DNA from: Actinoplanes couchii
GTDB taxonomy: Bacteria; Actinomycetota; Actinomycetes; Mycobacteriales; Micromonosporaceae
Assembly: GCF_016862075.1 (NCBI RefSeq)
Contig: NZ_BOMG01000114.1
Coordinates: 18,922-82,921 of the forward strand
Direction of reading: 5' to 3'
Length of the DNA: 64,000 nucleotides
Below the pieces are notes generated by a model, which saw only the letters and a program-made list of their open reading frames with translations, was not told the DNA's origin and did no database searches. Positions 51,879-59,703 of this stretch are shown one piece after another; the stretch's first letter is position 1, and every line of letters starts with the position of its first letter. A program made the translations under genes and the position numbers.

Positions 51879-53089
51879 GCGGCCTGCGCACCCGGCTGTC
51901 GCTGTTCTACGCGGTGGTCGTCTTCGCCACCGGCCTGCTGGTCATCGCGGCGATCGCCCTGCCGCTGGCGGACATGGGGGCGACCATTCCCGCGGGCGAC
52001 CCGTCGTCGCCCGACCTCACCGGAACAGGCGCCGGCGCCGGGCCGCGGCAGTTGGGCATCGGCATCGCCGTCGCCGTGGCCGTTCTGATCCCGCTGTCCC
52101 TGATCGTCGGCCGGCTGGTCGCCGTCTACTTCCTGCGACCGCTGCGCGCCATCACCACGACCGCCGCCGCGATCTCCGCCGGCAACCTGCATCAACGCCT
52201 CGACCTCGGCGAGCCCACCGACGAGCTGACCGAGCTGGGCGCGATCCTCGACGACCTGTTCGCCCGTCTGCAGGCGTCCTTCGACGCTCAGCGGCACTTC
52301 GTCGCCAACGCCTCCCACGAGCTGCGCACCCCCATCGCGGGTCAGCGAACCCTTCTGGAGGTCGCCCTCGCCGACCCGGACCCCGACAACCTGCGCATGG
52401 CCTGCCGGGAGGCGATCCAGCTCGGCGAGCAGCAGGAGCGCCTGGTCGCCGCCCTGCTGGATCTGGCCGTCAGCGAGCGGGGCTTGAAGACCAGAGGACC
52501 CATCGATCTGGCACGGGTGACCGAAAGGGCCGTCTCGTCCCGCCGCGACCTCGCCACCGAACGGCAGATCACCCTGGTGGCGGACCTGACACCGGCCGTG
52601 ACCAGCGGAGACCCGCGCCTGATGGGGATCCTGATCACCAACCTGATCGACAACGCGATCCGTCACAACCATCCCGGCGGCCACGTCGTGGTCACCCTGA
52701 AACGGCCATCCGAACCACTGCACCGTGGTGACATACCCATTCCCGGGCTCGCCACATCCACCATGCTGACCGTCACGAACAGCGGCCCGCCGATCCCTGC
52801 CGACGAACTGGACCGCCTACGCCGCCCGTTCGAGCGCCTGCGCCCTCATCAGGGCTTCGGTCTGGGCCTGGCGATAGCCGACGCGGTGGCCCGGGCCCAT
52901 GACGCCACCTTGGTGACGACCGCGAGACCGGAGGGAGGACTGGACGTCACCGTCAGCTTCCGGGAGAAACCACTGCCTCCGCGGGGAGAGGACGGTGTCA
53001 GCGCGGCTGCCAGTTCTTCGTCTTCTCCTCGACGAAACGGCGGGTCCGGGGATCGGGGCGGAAGTGGACCTCGTGGTCGGCGTGGGTGA
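51875..53089 (+). CDS. Sensor histidine kinase
   Basis: A 404-residue membrane kinase. It has two spans (about 10-33 and 63-86) around a short extracytoplasmic loop, then a HAMP domain (about 86-140). The dimerisation region has the phospho-acceptor His in ASHELRTPIAG (about 148). The ATPase domain has the N box LITNLIDNAIRHN and the G box GFGLGLAIADAV. The short sensor loop fits an intramembrane-sensing or envelope-stress kinase. The C-terminus ends in a Ser/Gly/Arg-rich tail that overlaps the convergent gene by 92 bases, so the last 30 residues may be spurious or dispensable. Confidence 0.9.
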   Translation: MSGLRTRLSLFYAVVVFATGLLVIAAIALPLADMGATIPAGDPSSPDLTGTGAGAGPRQLGIGIAVAVAVLIPLSLIVGRLVAVYFLRPLRAITTTAAAISAGNLHQRLDLGEPTDELTELGAILDDLFARLQASFDAQRHFVANASHELRTPIAGQRTLLEVALADPDPDNLRMACREAIQLGEQQERLVAALLDLAVSERGLKTRGPIDLARVTERAVSSRRDLATERQITLVADLTPAVTSGDPRLMGILITNLIDNAIRHNHPGGHVVVTLKRPSEPLHRGDIPIPGLATSTMLTVTNSGPPIPADELDRLRRPFERLRPHQGFGLGLAIADAVARAHDATLVTTARPEGGLDVTVSFREKPLPPRGEDGVSAAASSSSSPRRNGGSGDRGGSGPRGRRG

Positions 53090-53699
53090 TCTGCATCAGG
53101 TTGATGTGGTCGACCTCGCGGGCCCGGATGTCGGAGTAACCGGGCTGCCGGGCCGGGAACTGCACGCAGAACCGGGGGTGCACCGGGAAGTAGACGGTCT
53201 CCGCCTCGGGGAGCGGTGGCGCGTAGTGCGGGTCGCGGACACCGGCCGGTGGATGGCCGACCGCTGCCACCGGGGTGTCGCCGATGACGAAGTCACGGTC
53301 GGCGGGGGCCACCAGGATCCGGGCGTCGCAGCGGCTCAGGTACTGGATCAGTTCGGCGTGCGACTCGGCGGCCCGGCGGCGGAACCCCCGCGACGGCTCC
53401 GGGTCGGCGGCTGCCGCACGGCGGGTGTGGTGGCCGTGCGCGTGGTGCACGGCGGTGATCGCGGTCAGGTTGATCAGCAGGGAGGCGTCCTCGAAGACGG
53501 TGTCGTTCATCACCGCGGCCATCGTCGCGGGCACGACCTCCTCGGTGCGCTGCCACAGGGCGCCGTCGGGCTCGTCCGCCGCGCCGGGGGTGTCCTCGCG
53601 GTAACCGCCGGAGGCCAGGTCGACCGTCGCGAGCACGCCGTCGGGGGCGAAGAATCGCAGCAGCGCCGGGGAAATCGCCGGTTTGAGAAGAGTAGCCAC
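52998..53699 (-). CDS. DUF4238-like hypothetical protein
   Basis: A 233-residue protein. The GTG at 53699 is chosen because GGGAGGA lies about five bases upstream. It opens VATLLKPAISPALLRFFAPD, has AAVMNDTVFEDASLLINLTA in the middle, then LVAPADRDFVIGDTPV and YFPVHPRFCVQF. The order resembles DUF4238 proteins (a C-terminal segment of the type FLTSDRPV and PLSPR), with a shorter N-terminus than usual. No activity is known. Its 3' end overlaps the kinase tail. Confidence 0.65.
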   Translation of the reverse strand: MATLLKPAISPALLRFFAPDGVLATVDLASGGYREDTPGAADEPDGALWQRTEEVVPATMAAVMNDTVFEDASLLINLTAITAVHHAHGHHTRRAAAADPEPSRGFRRRAAESHAELIQYLSRCDARILVAPADRDFVIGDTPVAAVGHPPAGVRDPHYAPPLPEAETVYFPVHPRFCVQFPARQPGYSDIRAREVDHINLMQITHADHEVHFRPDPRTRRFVEEKTKNWQPR

Positions 53700-53754
53700 G
53701 TATGTCCTCCCGTTCTGGCTGATCGTATCGGCCGGGCGGCGGGCGCGGGTGATC

Positions 53755-53803
53755 TTCAGGCGGGTCGGGCGGTCGGCGGGGCCGGCGTTCAGCGGGCCTT
53801 CAG
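53755..53803 (+). promoter_or_regulatory. TTCAG direct repeats upstream of response regulator
   Basis: Copies of TTCAG lie at 53755, 53788 and 53799, the last two 11 bases apart in the pattern GTTCAG/CTTCAG. The same motif with 10-11 base spacing stands before the PepSY gene at 55805. The likely ligand is the OmpR-family regulator encoded just downstream (inference). Confidence 0.6.
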
Positions 53804-53826
53804 GTGGGATCGGCCAAGATGTAGGC

Positions 53827-54504
53827 ATGCGTGTACTCGTCGTCGAGGACGAGAAGCGGCTCGCCTGGTCCCTGCGGGTCGGTCTCGAAGCGGAAGGGTT
53901 CGCCGTCGATGTGGCCGGCGACGGCACGGACGGGCTGTGGATGGCCCGCGAGAACGATTACGACGTGATCGTCCTCGACCTGATGCTGCCAGGCATCAAC
54001 GGTTATAAGGTGTGCTCGACGCTGCGCGAGGACGGCGACTGGACCCCGATCCTGATGCTCACCGCCAAGGACGGCGAGTGGGACCAGGTCGAAGGGCTGG
54101 ACACCGGCGCCGACGACTACATGACGAAACCGTTCTCGTTCCCGATCCTGGTGGCCCGGCTGCGGGCGGTGGCCCGGCGCGGCGCCCGGGAGCGCCCGGT
54201 CCAGCTCGTCGCCGGTGACCTGCGCATCGACCCGGCCGCCCGGAAGGTGTGGCGCGGCGACACCCTGATCGGCCTGACCGCCCGCGAGTTCTCGCTGCTC
54301 GCCTTCCTGGCGCGCAACGTCGGCGACGTGCTGTCCAAACGGCAGATCCTGGAAGCGGTGTGGGACGTCGACTTCGACGGCGACCCGAACATCGTGGAGG
54401 TGTACGTGCGGCATCTGCGCAACAAGATCGACCGCCCGTTCGGCCGGGAGGCGATCCAGACGATTCGCGGCGCGGGGTACCGGCTGGGCTCCGACGGTGG
54501 GTGA
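53827..54504 (+). CDS. OmpR-family response regulator
   Basis: A 225-residue regulator. Receiver: VVEDEKR, phosphoacceptor Asp51 in IVLDLMLPG, and Lys in YMTKPF. Winged-helix domain (about 125-222): GLTAREFSLLAFLARNVG, VEVYVRHLRNKIDRPFGR and GAGYRLGSDG. It is coupled to the downstream kinase by an eight-base overlap. The PepSY protein gene follows the kinase, and TTCAG repeats are found before both the regulator and the PepSY gene. This suggests autoregulation and direct control of the PepSY gene, a common arrangement for such systems. Confidence 0.93.
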   Translation: MRVLVVEDEKRLAWSLRVGLEAEGFAVDVAGDGTDGLWMARENDYDVIVLDLMLPGINGYKVCSTLREDGDWTPILMLTAKDGEWDQVEGLDTGADDYMTKPFSFPILVARLRAVARRGARERPVQLVAGDLRIDPAARKVWRGDTLIGLTAREFSLLAFLARNVGDVLSKRQILEAVWDVDFDGDPNIVEVYVRHLRNKIDRPFGREAIQTIRGAGYRLGSDGG

Positions 54505-55798
54505 CCGCGCCTCGGTCCGGCTGCGCACCACCGCGCTGTCGATGCTGGTGATGGCGATCGCCCTGCTGGCCGGCTCGGTGGCGCTGCTGTTCCTGTCCCG
54601 GGCGTCACTGCGCAACGGCATCGAGACGACCGCCGAGCAACGGGCCTCGGCCCTGGCCGCCCAGATCGGGACGACCGGGCTGCCGACCGGGCCGGAGGAG
54701 GACGATGACGACGACCTCCTCTGGCAGATCCAGGATGCCGGCGGGTCGGTCGTCAGGTCCTCGCCCGGGTTCGGCACCGCGGTTCCGGCCGAGGAGACCG
54801 ACCAGACCGACATCGCCGGTACGGAACATCAGTACCTGATCGTCACCGAGGATGCCGGGGACTGGACCGTGGTGGTCGCGGCGTCGCTGGAAGAGCTGGA
54901 CGAGTCGACCGACGCCCTGGTCACCCCACTGCTGATCGGCCTGCCCCTGGTGCTGGTCGTGGTCGGCGGCGTGACGTGGCTGGTGGTGACCCGGGCTCTG
55001 GCCCCGGTCGAGCGGATCCGCCGCGAGGTCGAGGAGATCACCGGCGATCGACTGGACAGGCGGGTGCCCGAGCCGGCCGCCCGCGACGAGATCCAGCGCC
55101 TCGCCGCGACGATGAACCGGATGCTGACCAGGCTGGAGGAGTCCCAGCAGCGGCAGCAGCGGTTCGTCGCCGACGCCTCGCACGAGCTGCGCTCCCCGCT
55201 GTCGAGCATCCGTCAGGCGGCCGAGGTGGCCCGGGAGCATCCGGGGGCGCTGCCCGAGGGCGAGCTGGCCGAGGCGGTCCTGGAGGAGTCGGGGCGGATG
55301 CAGCGGCTCGTCGAGCAGTTGCTGTTACTGACCCGTACCGGCGAAGGGGTGGTCCGGTCTTTCCAGGAGGTCGACCTCGACGACCTCGCCCTGGCCGAGG
55401 CGCGGCGGGTGCGCCGATCGGGGCTGACCGTGGACGCGTCGGGGGTGGGCGCGGGCCGGGTGCGCGGCGAGTTGACCGCGCTCGCGCAGGTGGTGCGCAA
55501 CCTGACCGACAACGCGGCCCGGCACGCCCGCAGCACGGTGGGGGTGGTGGTGCGCACCCGGGCGGACGGGGTGGAGCTGATCGTGGAGGACGACGGTGCC
55601 GGCATCCCGGCCGGCGAGCGGGAGCGGGTCTTCGAACGGTTCGTGCGCCTGGACGAGGCCCGCACGCGTGACGAGGGCGGCAGCGGTCTTGGCCTGGCCA
55701 TCGTCTGGGAGACCGTCCACGCGCACGGCGGCACGGTCACGGTCAGCGATTCCCCGCTGGGAGGAGCCCGGTTCGGCGTACGCCTACCCGCTCCCTGA
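54497..55798 (+). CDS. Sensor histidine kinase
   Basis: A 433-residue kinase. Span 1 is about 12-35 and span 2 about 143-165. The extracytoplasmic domain between them (about 108 residues) is very acidic (GPEEDDDDDLLWQ), which may bind cations. HAMP follows (about 165-220), then the phospho-acceptor His229 in ASHELRSPLSS, the N box VVRNLTDNAARHA, and the G boxes DDGAGIP and GSGLGLAIV. The GTG at 54497 overlaps the regulator. With the PepSY protein encoded next, the acidic sensor loop suggests that the system senses cations, peptides or envelope state. Confidence 0.92.
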   Translation: MGDRASVRLRTTALSMLVMAIALLAGSVALLFLSRASLRNGIETTAEQRASALAAQIGTTGLPTGPEEDDDDDLLWQIQDAGGSVVRSSPGFGTAVPAEETDQTDIAGTEHQYLIVTEDAGDWTVVVAASLEELDESTDALVTPLLIGLPLVLVVVGGVTWLVVTRALAPVERIRREVEEITGDRLDRRVPEPAARDEIQRLAATMNRMLTRLEESQQRQQRFVADASHELRSPLSSIRQAAEVAREHPGALPEGELAEAVLEESGRMQRLVEQLLLLTRTGEGVVRSFQEVDLDDLALAEARRVRRSGLTVDASGVGAGRVRGELTALAQVVRNLTDNAARHARSTVGVVVRTRADGVELIVEDDGAGIPAGERERVFERFVRLDEARTRDEGGSGLGLAIVWETVHAHGGTVTVSDSPLGGARFGVRLPAP

Positions 55799-55804
55799 AA
55801 AGCC

Positions 55805-55831
55805 GTTCAGCCGCGTTCAGGTGAGGTTCAG
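55805..55831 (+). promoter_or_regulatory. Triple GTTCAG direct repeats upstream of PepSY gene
   Basis: GTTCAG occurs at 55805, 55815 and 55826, giving 10- and 11-base steps, one helical turn each. This spacing is typical of OmpR-family response-regulator binding sites. The motif matches that before the response-regulator gene at 53755-53803. Confidence 0.72.
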
Positions 55832-55893
55832 GGGCCCCGGAGCAAGCTGTTGTCGTTCCCGAAGTTCCGGTTCGACGAAAGAGGCGACATCTC

Positions 55894-56445
55894 ATGAATA
55901 CCGCCAAGCTCCGCAGCAAGCGCGTCATCGTCGCGGGTGTGGCTCTCGCGGCCGCTCTCGGCACCGGTGGGGTGCTGTTCGCGACCGCGGCCCAGGCCGA
56001 CGAGGTGACCGGCGCCGACCGGGATCGGGTCGGCAACGCGGCCGTCCAGACGGTGCCGGGCACGGTGCTCGACGTGGAGACCAGCGACGACAAGGGTGAG
56101 GCGTTCGAGGTCGACGTCCGCAAGGCCGACGGCAGCGAGGTGTCGGTGCACCTGGACAAGGACCTGAAGGTCGTCTCCCAGGAGCAGGACGACGACGATG
56201 ACAACGACGGTGCCGGCGGCGACGGGCCGGACACCGATGACCGGGTGCTGACGGCCGAGGAGCGGGCTTCCGGTGAGAAGGCGGCTCTGGCCGCGGTCGG
56301 TGCCGGCAGCACACTTCTGGACCTGGAGGCGTCCGACGACAAGGGTGTGGCGTTCGAGGCCGAGGTTCGTGACGCGTCCGGTCAGGAATGGGATGTCGAC
56401 CTGGATTCCGCGTTCGCGGTGGTCGGCAAGACCGTTGACAACTGA
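55894..56445 (+). CDS. Secreted PepSY-domain protein
   Basis: A 183-residue exported protein. A signal peptide or anchor covers about 1-35 (ending AAQADE). Two PepSY units follow: AVQTVPGTVLDVETSDDKGE with DVRKADGSEV, and AALAAVGAGSTLLDLEASDD with EVRDASGQEWDVDLD. A very acidic linker (DDDDDND) joins them. PepSY domains often inhibit or modulate extracellular proteases, or act as accessory proteins for kinases. It follows the two-component system on the same strand with its own boxed promoter, so it is probably the system's main target and a possible feedback partner of the acidic kinase. Confidence 0.88.
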   Translation: MNTAKLRSKRVIVAGVALAAALGTGGVLFATAAQADEVTGADRDRVGNAAVQTVPGTVLDVETSDDKGEAFEVDVRKADGSEVSVHLDKDLKVVSQEQDDDDDNDGAGGDGPDTDDRVLTAEERASGEKAALAAVGAGSTLLDLEASDDKGVAFEAEVRDASGQEWDVDLDSAFAVVGKTVDN

Positions 56446-56600
56446 TCTGCGGTGATCCCTGTGGTTTCCGGTGACTGTGCCCTCTTTCGGGGGTTGAGCA
56501 GGTCCGCAGTTCGAGATCCGATTGTCGATTTCTTTCTCGGCGAGTCACGATGGAGTCAACGGACTTCGATGTACGGTCACCGGAAACCGGGGGAGCGAAC

Positions 56601-56762
56601 ATGGACCGAGCGAATTTCTACCGAGGCAGAGTCGGTGCCTGGCTGGTCAACGACAGGTATCTCAGCCGGTTCGGTGAGGTGCCGGTGCAACAGCCACGCG
56701 GCGGTTCGTGGCCGTTCGATCTGACCCCGGAGCGGGGCTGGCCGGGCCAGCCCCACAACTGA
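56601..56762 (+). CDS. Small protein, 53 aa
   Basis: A short reading frame with a very good start: ATG at 56601 with GGGGGAG five bases upstream. It is rich in aromatic, Arg and Pro residues (NFYRGRVGAWLVNDRYLSRF, ending GWPGQPHN). There is no signal or span and no recognised family. A 9-bp stem hairpin follows 24 bases after the stop, which supports a real transcript. It could be a small regulator or a peptide-type product precursor; there is no leader motif or modification enzyme nearby to decide. Confidence 0.55.
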   Translation: MDRANFYRGRVGAWLVNDRYLSRFGEVPVQQPRGGSWPFDLTPERGWPGQPHN

Positions 56763-56786
56763 GCGTTTCCCGGTTCGGCGAGACTG

Positions 56787-56815
56787 TGCCTGCCCGAAGG
56801 GGCCCGGCAGGCACG
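56787..56815. terminator. Hairpin terminator
   Basis: GTGCCTGCC and GGCAGGCAC form a perfect 9-bp stem with an 11-base loop between the converging 53-residue gene and the secreted-protein gene. Confidence 0.78.
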
Positions 56816-56836
56816 GAATTCAGGCCGGGATCAGGG

Positions 56837-57376
56837 TCACGATTTACGCGTGACGAGCTTCCAGTAGTCCTCGCCCGTCTTCTTCGGGGCGACCACCTTG
56901 GAGGTGTAAACGTGCCGGAAGTCGCAACGCGATCCGTCCCACACCTTTTTGGTGACGGTGAATCCGAGCGCGTCGTGGTACATCCGCAGTTGTCCGTCCT
57001 TACCCTTCGGGACGTTCTTGGAGTACGACCATTGCTCGCTCTTGGAGTAACTGGCGCCGACCGTGACACCGAGGGAGGAGCTGGCCTTGGCGAAAACGAT
57101 TCCGGCCTCGGCGGAAACGGTCGCGGTGACCTGTGCGGAAACGGTTGAGGTAGCCGTCTTGGTGTAAGTGATGTTCGCCGGTCCCTCGACCCAGGCGCTC
57201 TTCAGGTTGGTCGCCAGGCTGGTGTGTTTTTTGTCTTTGAAGGTGTACTGCGTGGTCACCTTCGGGCGGGCGTCACAAGCCGCGAATGCCGCGGAGCTCG
57301 GTGTGATCGCGGTGACGAAACCGGTACTGATTGCTGCCAGAGCGATTACTGCCCGGCGCTTCTTCTTCCCCGTCAC
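56837..57376 (-). CDS. Secreted beta-rich protein of unknown function
   Basis: A 179-residue exported protein. The GTG at 57376 has GGGGGAA five bases upstream. The signal peptide is about 1-32 (KKKRR, hydrophobic core, then AAFAAC). The mature part has long runs of alternating Ser, Thr, Val and Ala (TATSTVSAQVTATVSAEAG, then SSLGVTVGASYSKSEQWSYS), which would form amphipathic strands, as in aerolysin/ETX-MTX2-type proteins. It has two Cys residues (after the signal and near the end) and is Lys-rich. The DNA is less GC-rich than its neighbours. A pore-forming role is only a structural guess. Confidence 0.7.
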   Translation of the reverse strand: MTGKKKRRAVIALAAISTGFVTAITPSSAAFAACDARPKVTTQYTFKDKKHTSLATNLKSAWVEGPANITYTKTATSTVSAQVTATVSAEAGIVFAKASSSLGVTVGASYSKSEQWSYSKNVPKGKDGQLRMYHDALGFTVTKKVWDGSRCDFRHVYTSKVVAPKKTGEDYWKLVTRKS

Positions 57377-57534
57377 TAGGTTTCCCCCGTGTTGTCAATT
57401 CAATAGCGAGCGCAGAAAGTACCTCGGCGAAAACGCAAGATCAAGAGTGCGTGGCGCATATCGGGAAACTGCCAAGCGGGCCGTAAACGCCCATTCGGGC
57501 AGGTATTCCGGCGGCAATGGGGGACTGTCGGCGG

Positions 57535-57563
57535 GGCCACTCCCACTGGTAGGGGGAGTGGCC
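57535..57563. promoter_or_regulatory. Inverted repeat upstream of NarL-type system
   Basis: GGCCACTCCC and GGGAGTGGCC are perfect 10-base arms with a 9-base spacer, about 85 bases before the response-regulator gene. It could be an operator or a leader hairpin. Confidence 0.5.
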
Positions 57564-57645
57564 GGGCGGGCCGGGCGCTCTACTGTCGGACCTGGACGGC
57601 GTCGCTTCGGGGGCGGGCCGGTGGCCGGGCGACGGGTGGTGGTGT

Positions 57646-58368
57646 GTGATCCGGGTGGTGATCGTCGATGACGAGGCGCTGGTGCGGTCGGCGTTCGCGC
57701 TGATCCTGAACACCGCTCCGGACATCGAGGTCGTCGCCGCCACGACCGGCACGGGCGCGCTTGCCGCCATCCGGGAGCTGCGGCCGCACGTGGTCCTGTT
57801 GGACATCCGGATGCCCGGCGTCGACGGGCTGACCGTGCTCCGGGAACTCCAGGCGGAGGCCGGATCCGGGGCTGTGACCGCTGGTGGCGCTAGGCCCGGG
57901 GCCGGGGCCGGGGCGGTGACCGCTGGTGACGTCGGGCCCGGGGTCGGGGATGGGGATGGGGGCGAGCCTCCGGTCGTGGCGATGCTGACCACCTTCGACG
58001 CCGACGAGTACGTGCTGACCGCCCTGCACTCCGGGGCGGCCGGGTTCCTGCTCAAGGACACCGATCCGGAGATGCTGGCCCAGCTGGTGCGCACCCTCGC
58101 CGCGGGGGGTGTGGTGATGTCCCCGACGGCCGCCCGCCGGTTGGAGGGCAGCCTGCCCCGGACCGCCCCGGGGCGCCTCGGTGATCTGGACGACGACGAG
58201 CGGCGGCTGCTCGACATGATCGCCGGTGGTCTCACCAACGCCGAGATCGCCGACCACCTCGGTCTCACCCCGGCCGTGGTCAAGGAACGGGTCGGCGCGC
58301 TGCTGGCCACCCTGCGGGTCTCCACCCGGGTGCAGGCGGCGCTGCTGACGCAGGGGACATGCCGTTGA
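57646..58368 (+). CDS. NarL/LuxR-family response regulator with receiver insert
   Basis: A 240-residue regulator. The receiver has VVIVDDEALVRSAF and the phosphoacceptor Asp53 in LLDIRMPGVDG. The C-terminal helix-turn-helix is LLDMIAGGLTNAEIADHLGL with VKERVGALLATL. Between the third and fourth receiver strands is a Gly/Ala-rich insert of about 38 residues (GSGAVTAGGARPGAGAGAV), encoded by imperfect DNA repeats. Typical members are about 210-220 residues, which matches the insert size. The insert is probably a surface loop. It is coupled to the kinase by a 10-base overlap. Confidence 0.9.
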   Translation: MIRVVIVDDEALVRSAFALILNTAPDIEVVAATTGTGALAAIRELRPHVVLLDIRMPGVDGLTVLRELQAEAGSGAVTAGGARPGAGAGAVTAGDVGPGVGDGDGGEPPVVAMLTTFDADEYVLTALHSGAAGFLLKDTDPEMLAQLVRTLAAGGVVMSPTAARRLEGSLPRTAPGRLGDLDDDERRLLDMIAGGLTNAEIADHLGLTPAVVKERVGALLATLRVSTRVQAALLTQGTCR

Positions 58369-59444
58369 GGTACCGCACGGTGCTGATCGAGGCCGCCCTG
58401 ATCGCCGCGGCCGCCCTCGACACCTTCGTCAACATGTGGAGCGACGCCCCGGTCAGCATCGCTCTCGGTGTCGTCGCGTGTGTGGTGCTGCCGTTGCGGC
58501 ACCGGTTCCCGCGGACCGTCTTCGCGCTGACGCTGCCGGCGGCGCTGCTCGAGGCGGCTCTGGTCGCTCCGTTCGTCGCCCTGTACGTGCTGTCCACCCG
58601 GGTCCGGGACCGGCGGTGGCTCGCCGGGTGCGCGGTGCTGTTCGCGATCGCGTCGGCGGCTCCGTCACCGTTCGACACGGAGGCGACGTCAGCGTCCGAC
58701 ACCCTGGTGTACCTGGCGTACGGGCTGGCCACCGCGGCCGTCCCGGTGCTGCTCGGGCAGCTGGTGCTGACCCGGCGTGAGCTGTCCCGGCGGATCGAGG
58801 AGATCGAGGAGGCCAAGGAGCACGAACGGGTCCTGCATGCTCAGGCCATCCTTGCCCAGGAACGGGCCCAGCTCGCCCGCGAGATGCACGACGTGGTGTC
58901 GCATCAGGTCAGCCTGATCGCTGTGCAGGCCGGCGCGCTGCAGGTGGCGTCCGGTGAGGCGGCCACCCGGGAGGCGGCCCGGACCATCCGCACCTTGAGC
59001 GTGGGCACCCTGGAGGAACTGCGCACCATGGTCACCCTGCTGCGAGCCTCCGGTGCCACCGAGCTGTCCCCGCAGCCCACCCTCGCTGACCTGCGGACCC
59101 TGGTCGGGGCGAGCGGGATCGAGGCGAAGCTGATCGGCGAGCCGGCGCCCACGGTCGGTACCCCCGGGCAGCGGGCCATCTACCGGACGGTCCAGGAGGC
59201 GCTGACCAACGTGCGCAAACACGCGCCGGGCGCCGCCGCCACGGTCGAGTTGTGGCACTCGGGGCCGCACACCGGCGTGACGATCACCAACACGCGGCCG
59301 CCGCGCCCGGCCCTGCCGCTGCCCGGCGCCGGACAGGGCCTGGTCGGCCTGCACGAACGGGCCTGTCTGCTGAACGGCGCCCTGGAGTCCGGCCCGACCG
59401 AGGACGGCGGCTACCGGGTGCACATGACGTTGCCGCTGACCTGA
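58359..59444 (+). CDS. NarL-type sensor histidine kinase
   Basis: A 361-residue kinase. Four or five spans fill the first 140 residues, with no large outer domain. A coiled-coil (RRIEEIEEAKEHERVLHAQA) leads to the HisKA_3 domain, with the phospho-acceptor His177 in AREMHDVVSHQVSL. The ATPase domain has YRTVQEALTNVRKHA and GQGLVGLHERACLLNG. This is the usual partner of the preceding NarL-type regulator. The signal is unknown. The pair is followed by a C-rich low-complexity region, and no obvious target gene is adjacent. Confidence 0.92.
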   Translation: MPLRYRTVLIEAALIAAAALDTFVNMWSDAPVSIALGVVACVVLPLRHRFPRTVFALTLPAALLEAALVAPFVALYVLSTRVRDRRWLAGCAVLFAIASAAPSPFDTEATSASDTLVYLAYGLATAAVPVLLGQLVLTRRELSRRIEEIEEAKEHERVLHAQAILAQERAQLAREMHDVVSHQVSLIAVQAGALQVASGEAATREAARTIRTLSVGTLEELRTMVTLLRASGATELSPQPTLADLRTLVGASGIEAKLIGEPAPTVGTPGQRAIYRTVQEALTNVRKHAPGAAATVELWHSGPHTGVTITNTRPPRPALPLPGAGQGLVGLHERACLLNGALESGPTEDGGYRVHMTLPLT

Positions 59445-59448
59445 CCCG

Positions 59449-59612
59449 TGCCTCGTCCCCGCGCCTCGCCTTGCCCCGCCTCACCTCGCCTTGCCCCCGC
59501 CTCACCTCGCCTCGCCCCCGCCTCGCCCCGCCCCCGCCTTGCGTCGCCTTGCCCCGCCCTCGCCCCGCCCGGCCCCCGCCTTGTGTCGCCTTGCGTCGCC
59601 CCGCCTCACCGG
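59449..59612. repeat. C-rich low-complexity repeat tract
   Basis: About 160 bases built from variants of CCTCGCC, CCTTGCC and CCCCGCC. One strand is nearly all pyrimidine plus G, and the other has many short G-runs. It lies between the kinase gene and the CcdA-like gene and encodes nothing credible. Confidence 0.85.
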
Positions 59613-59703
59613 CCGCGACCCGGGTGCTGGTTCGGCGGGTGGTGGGCGTAGTCGTGTCGGTGGGTTTGAACTGTGGTGGGGCGGCGGGACGTAGAGCCCG
59701 GTG

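Noticed and set aside
53060..53089. A biological role for the Ser/Gly/Arg tail of the first sensor kinase
   Set aside because: The tail overlaps the end of the convergent gene and looks like read-through composition; the ATPase domain is complete before it.
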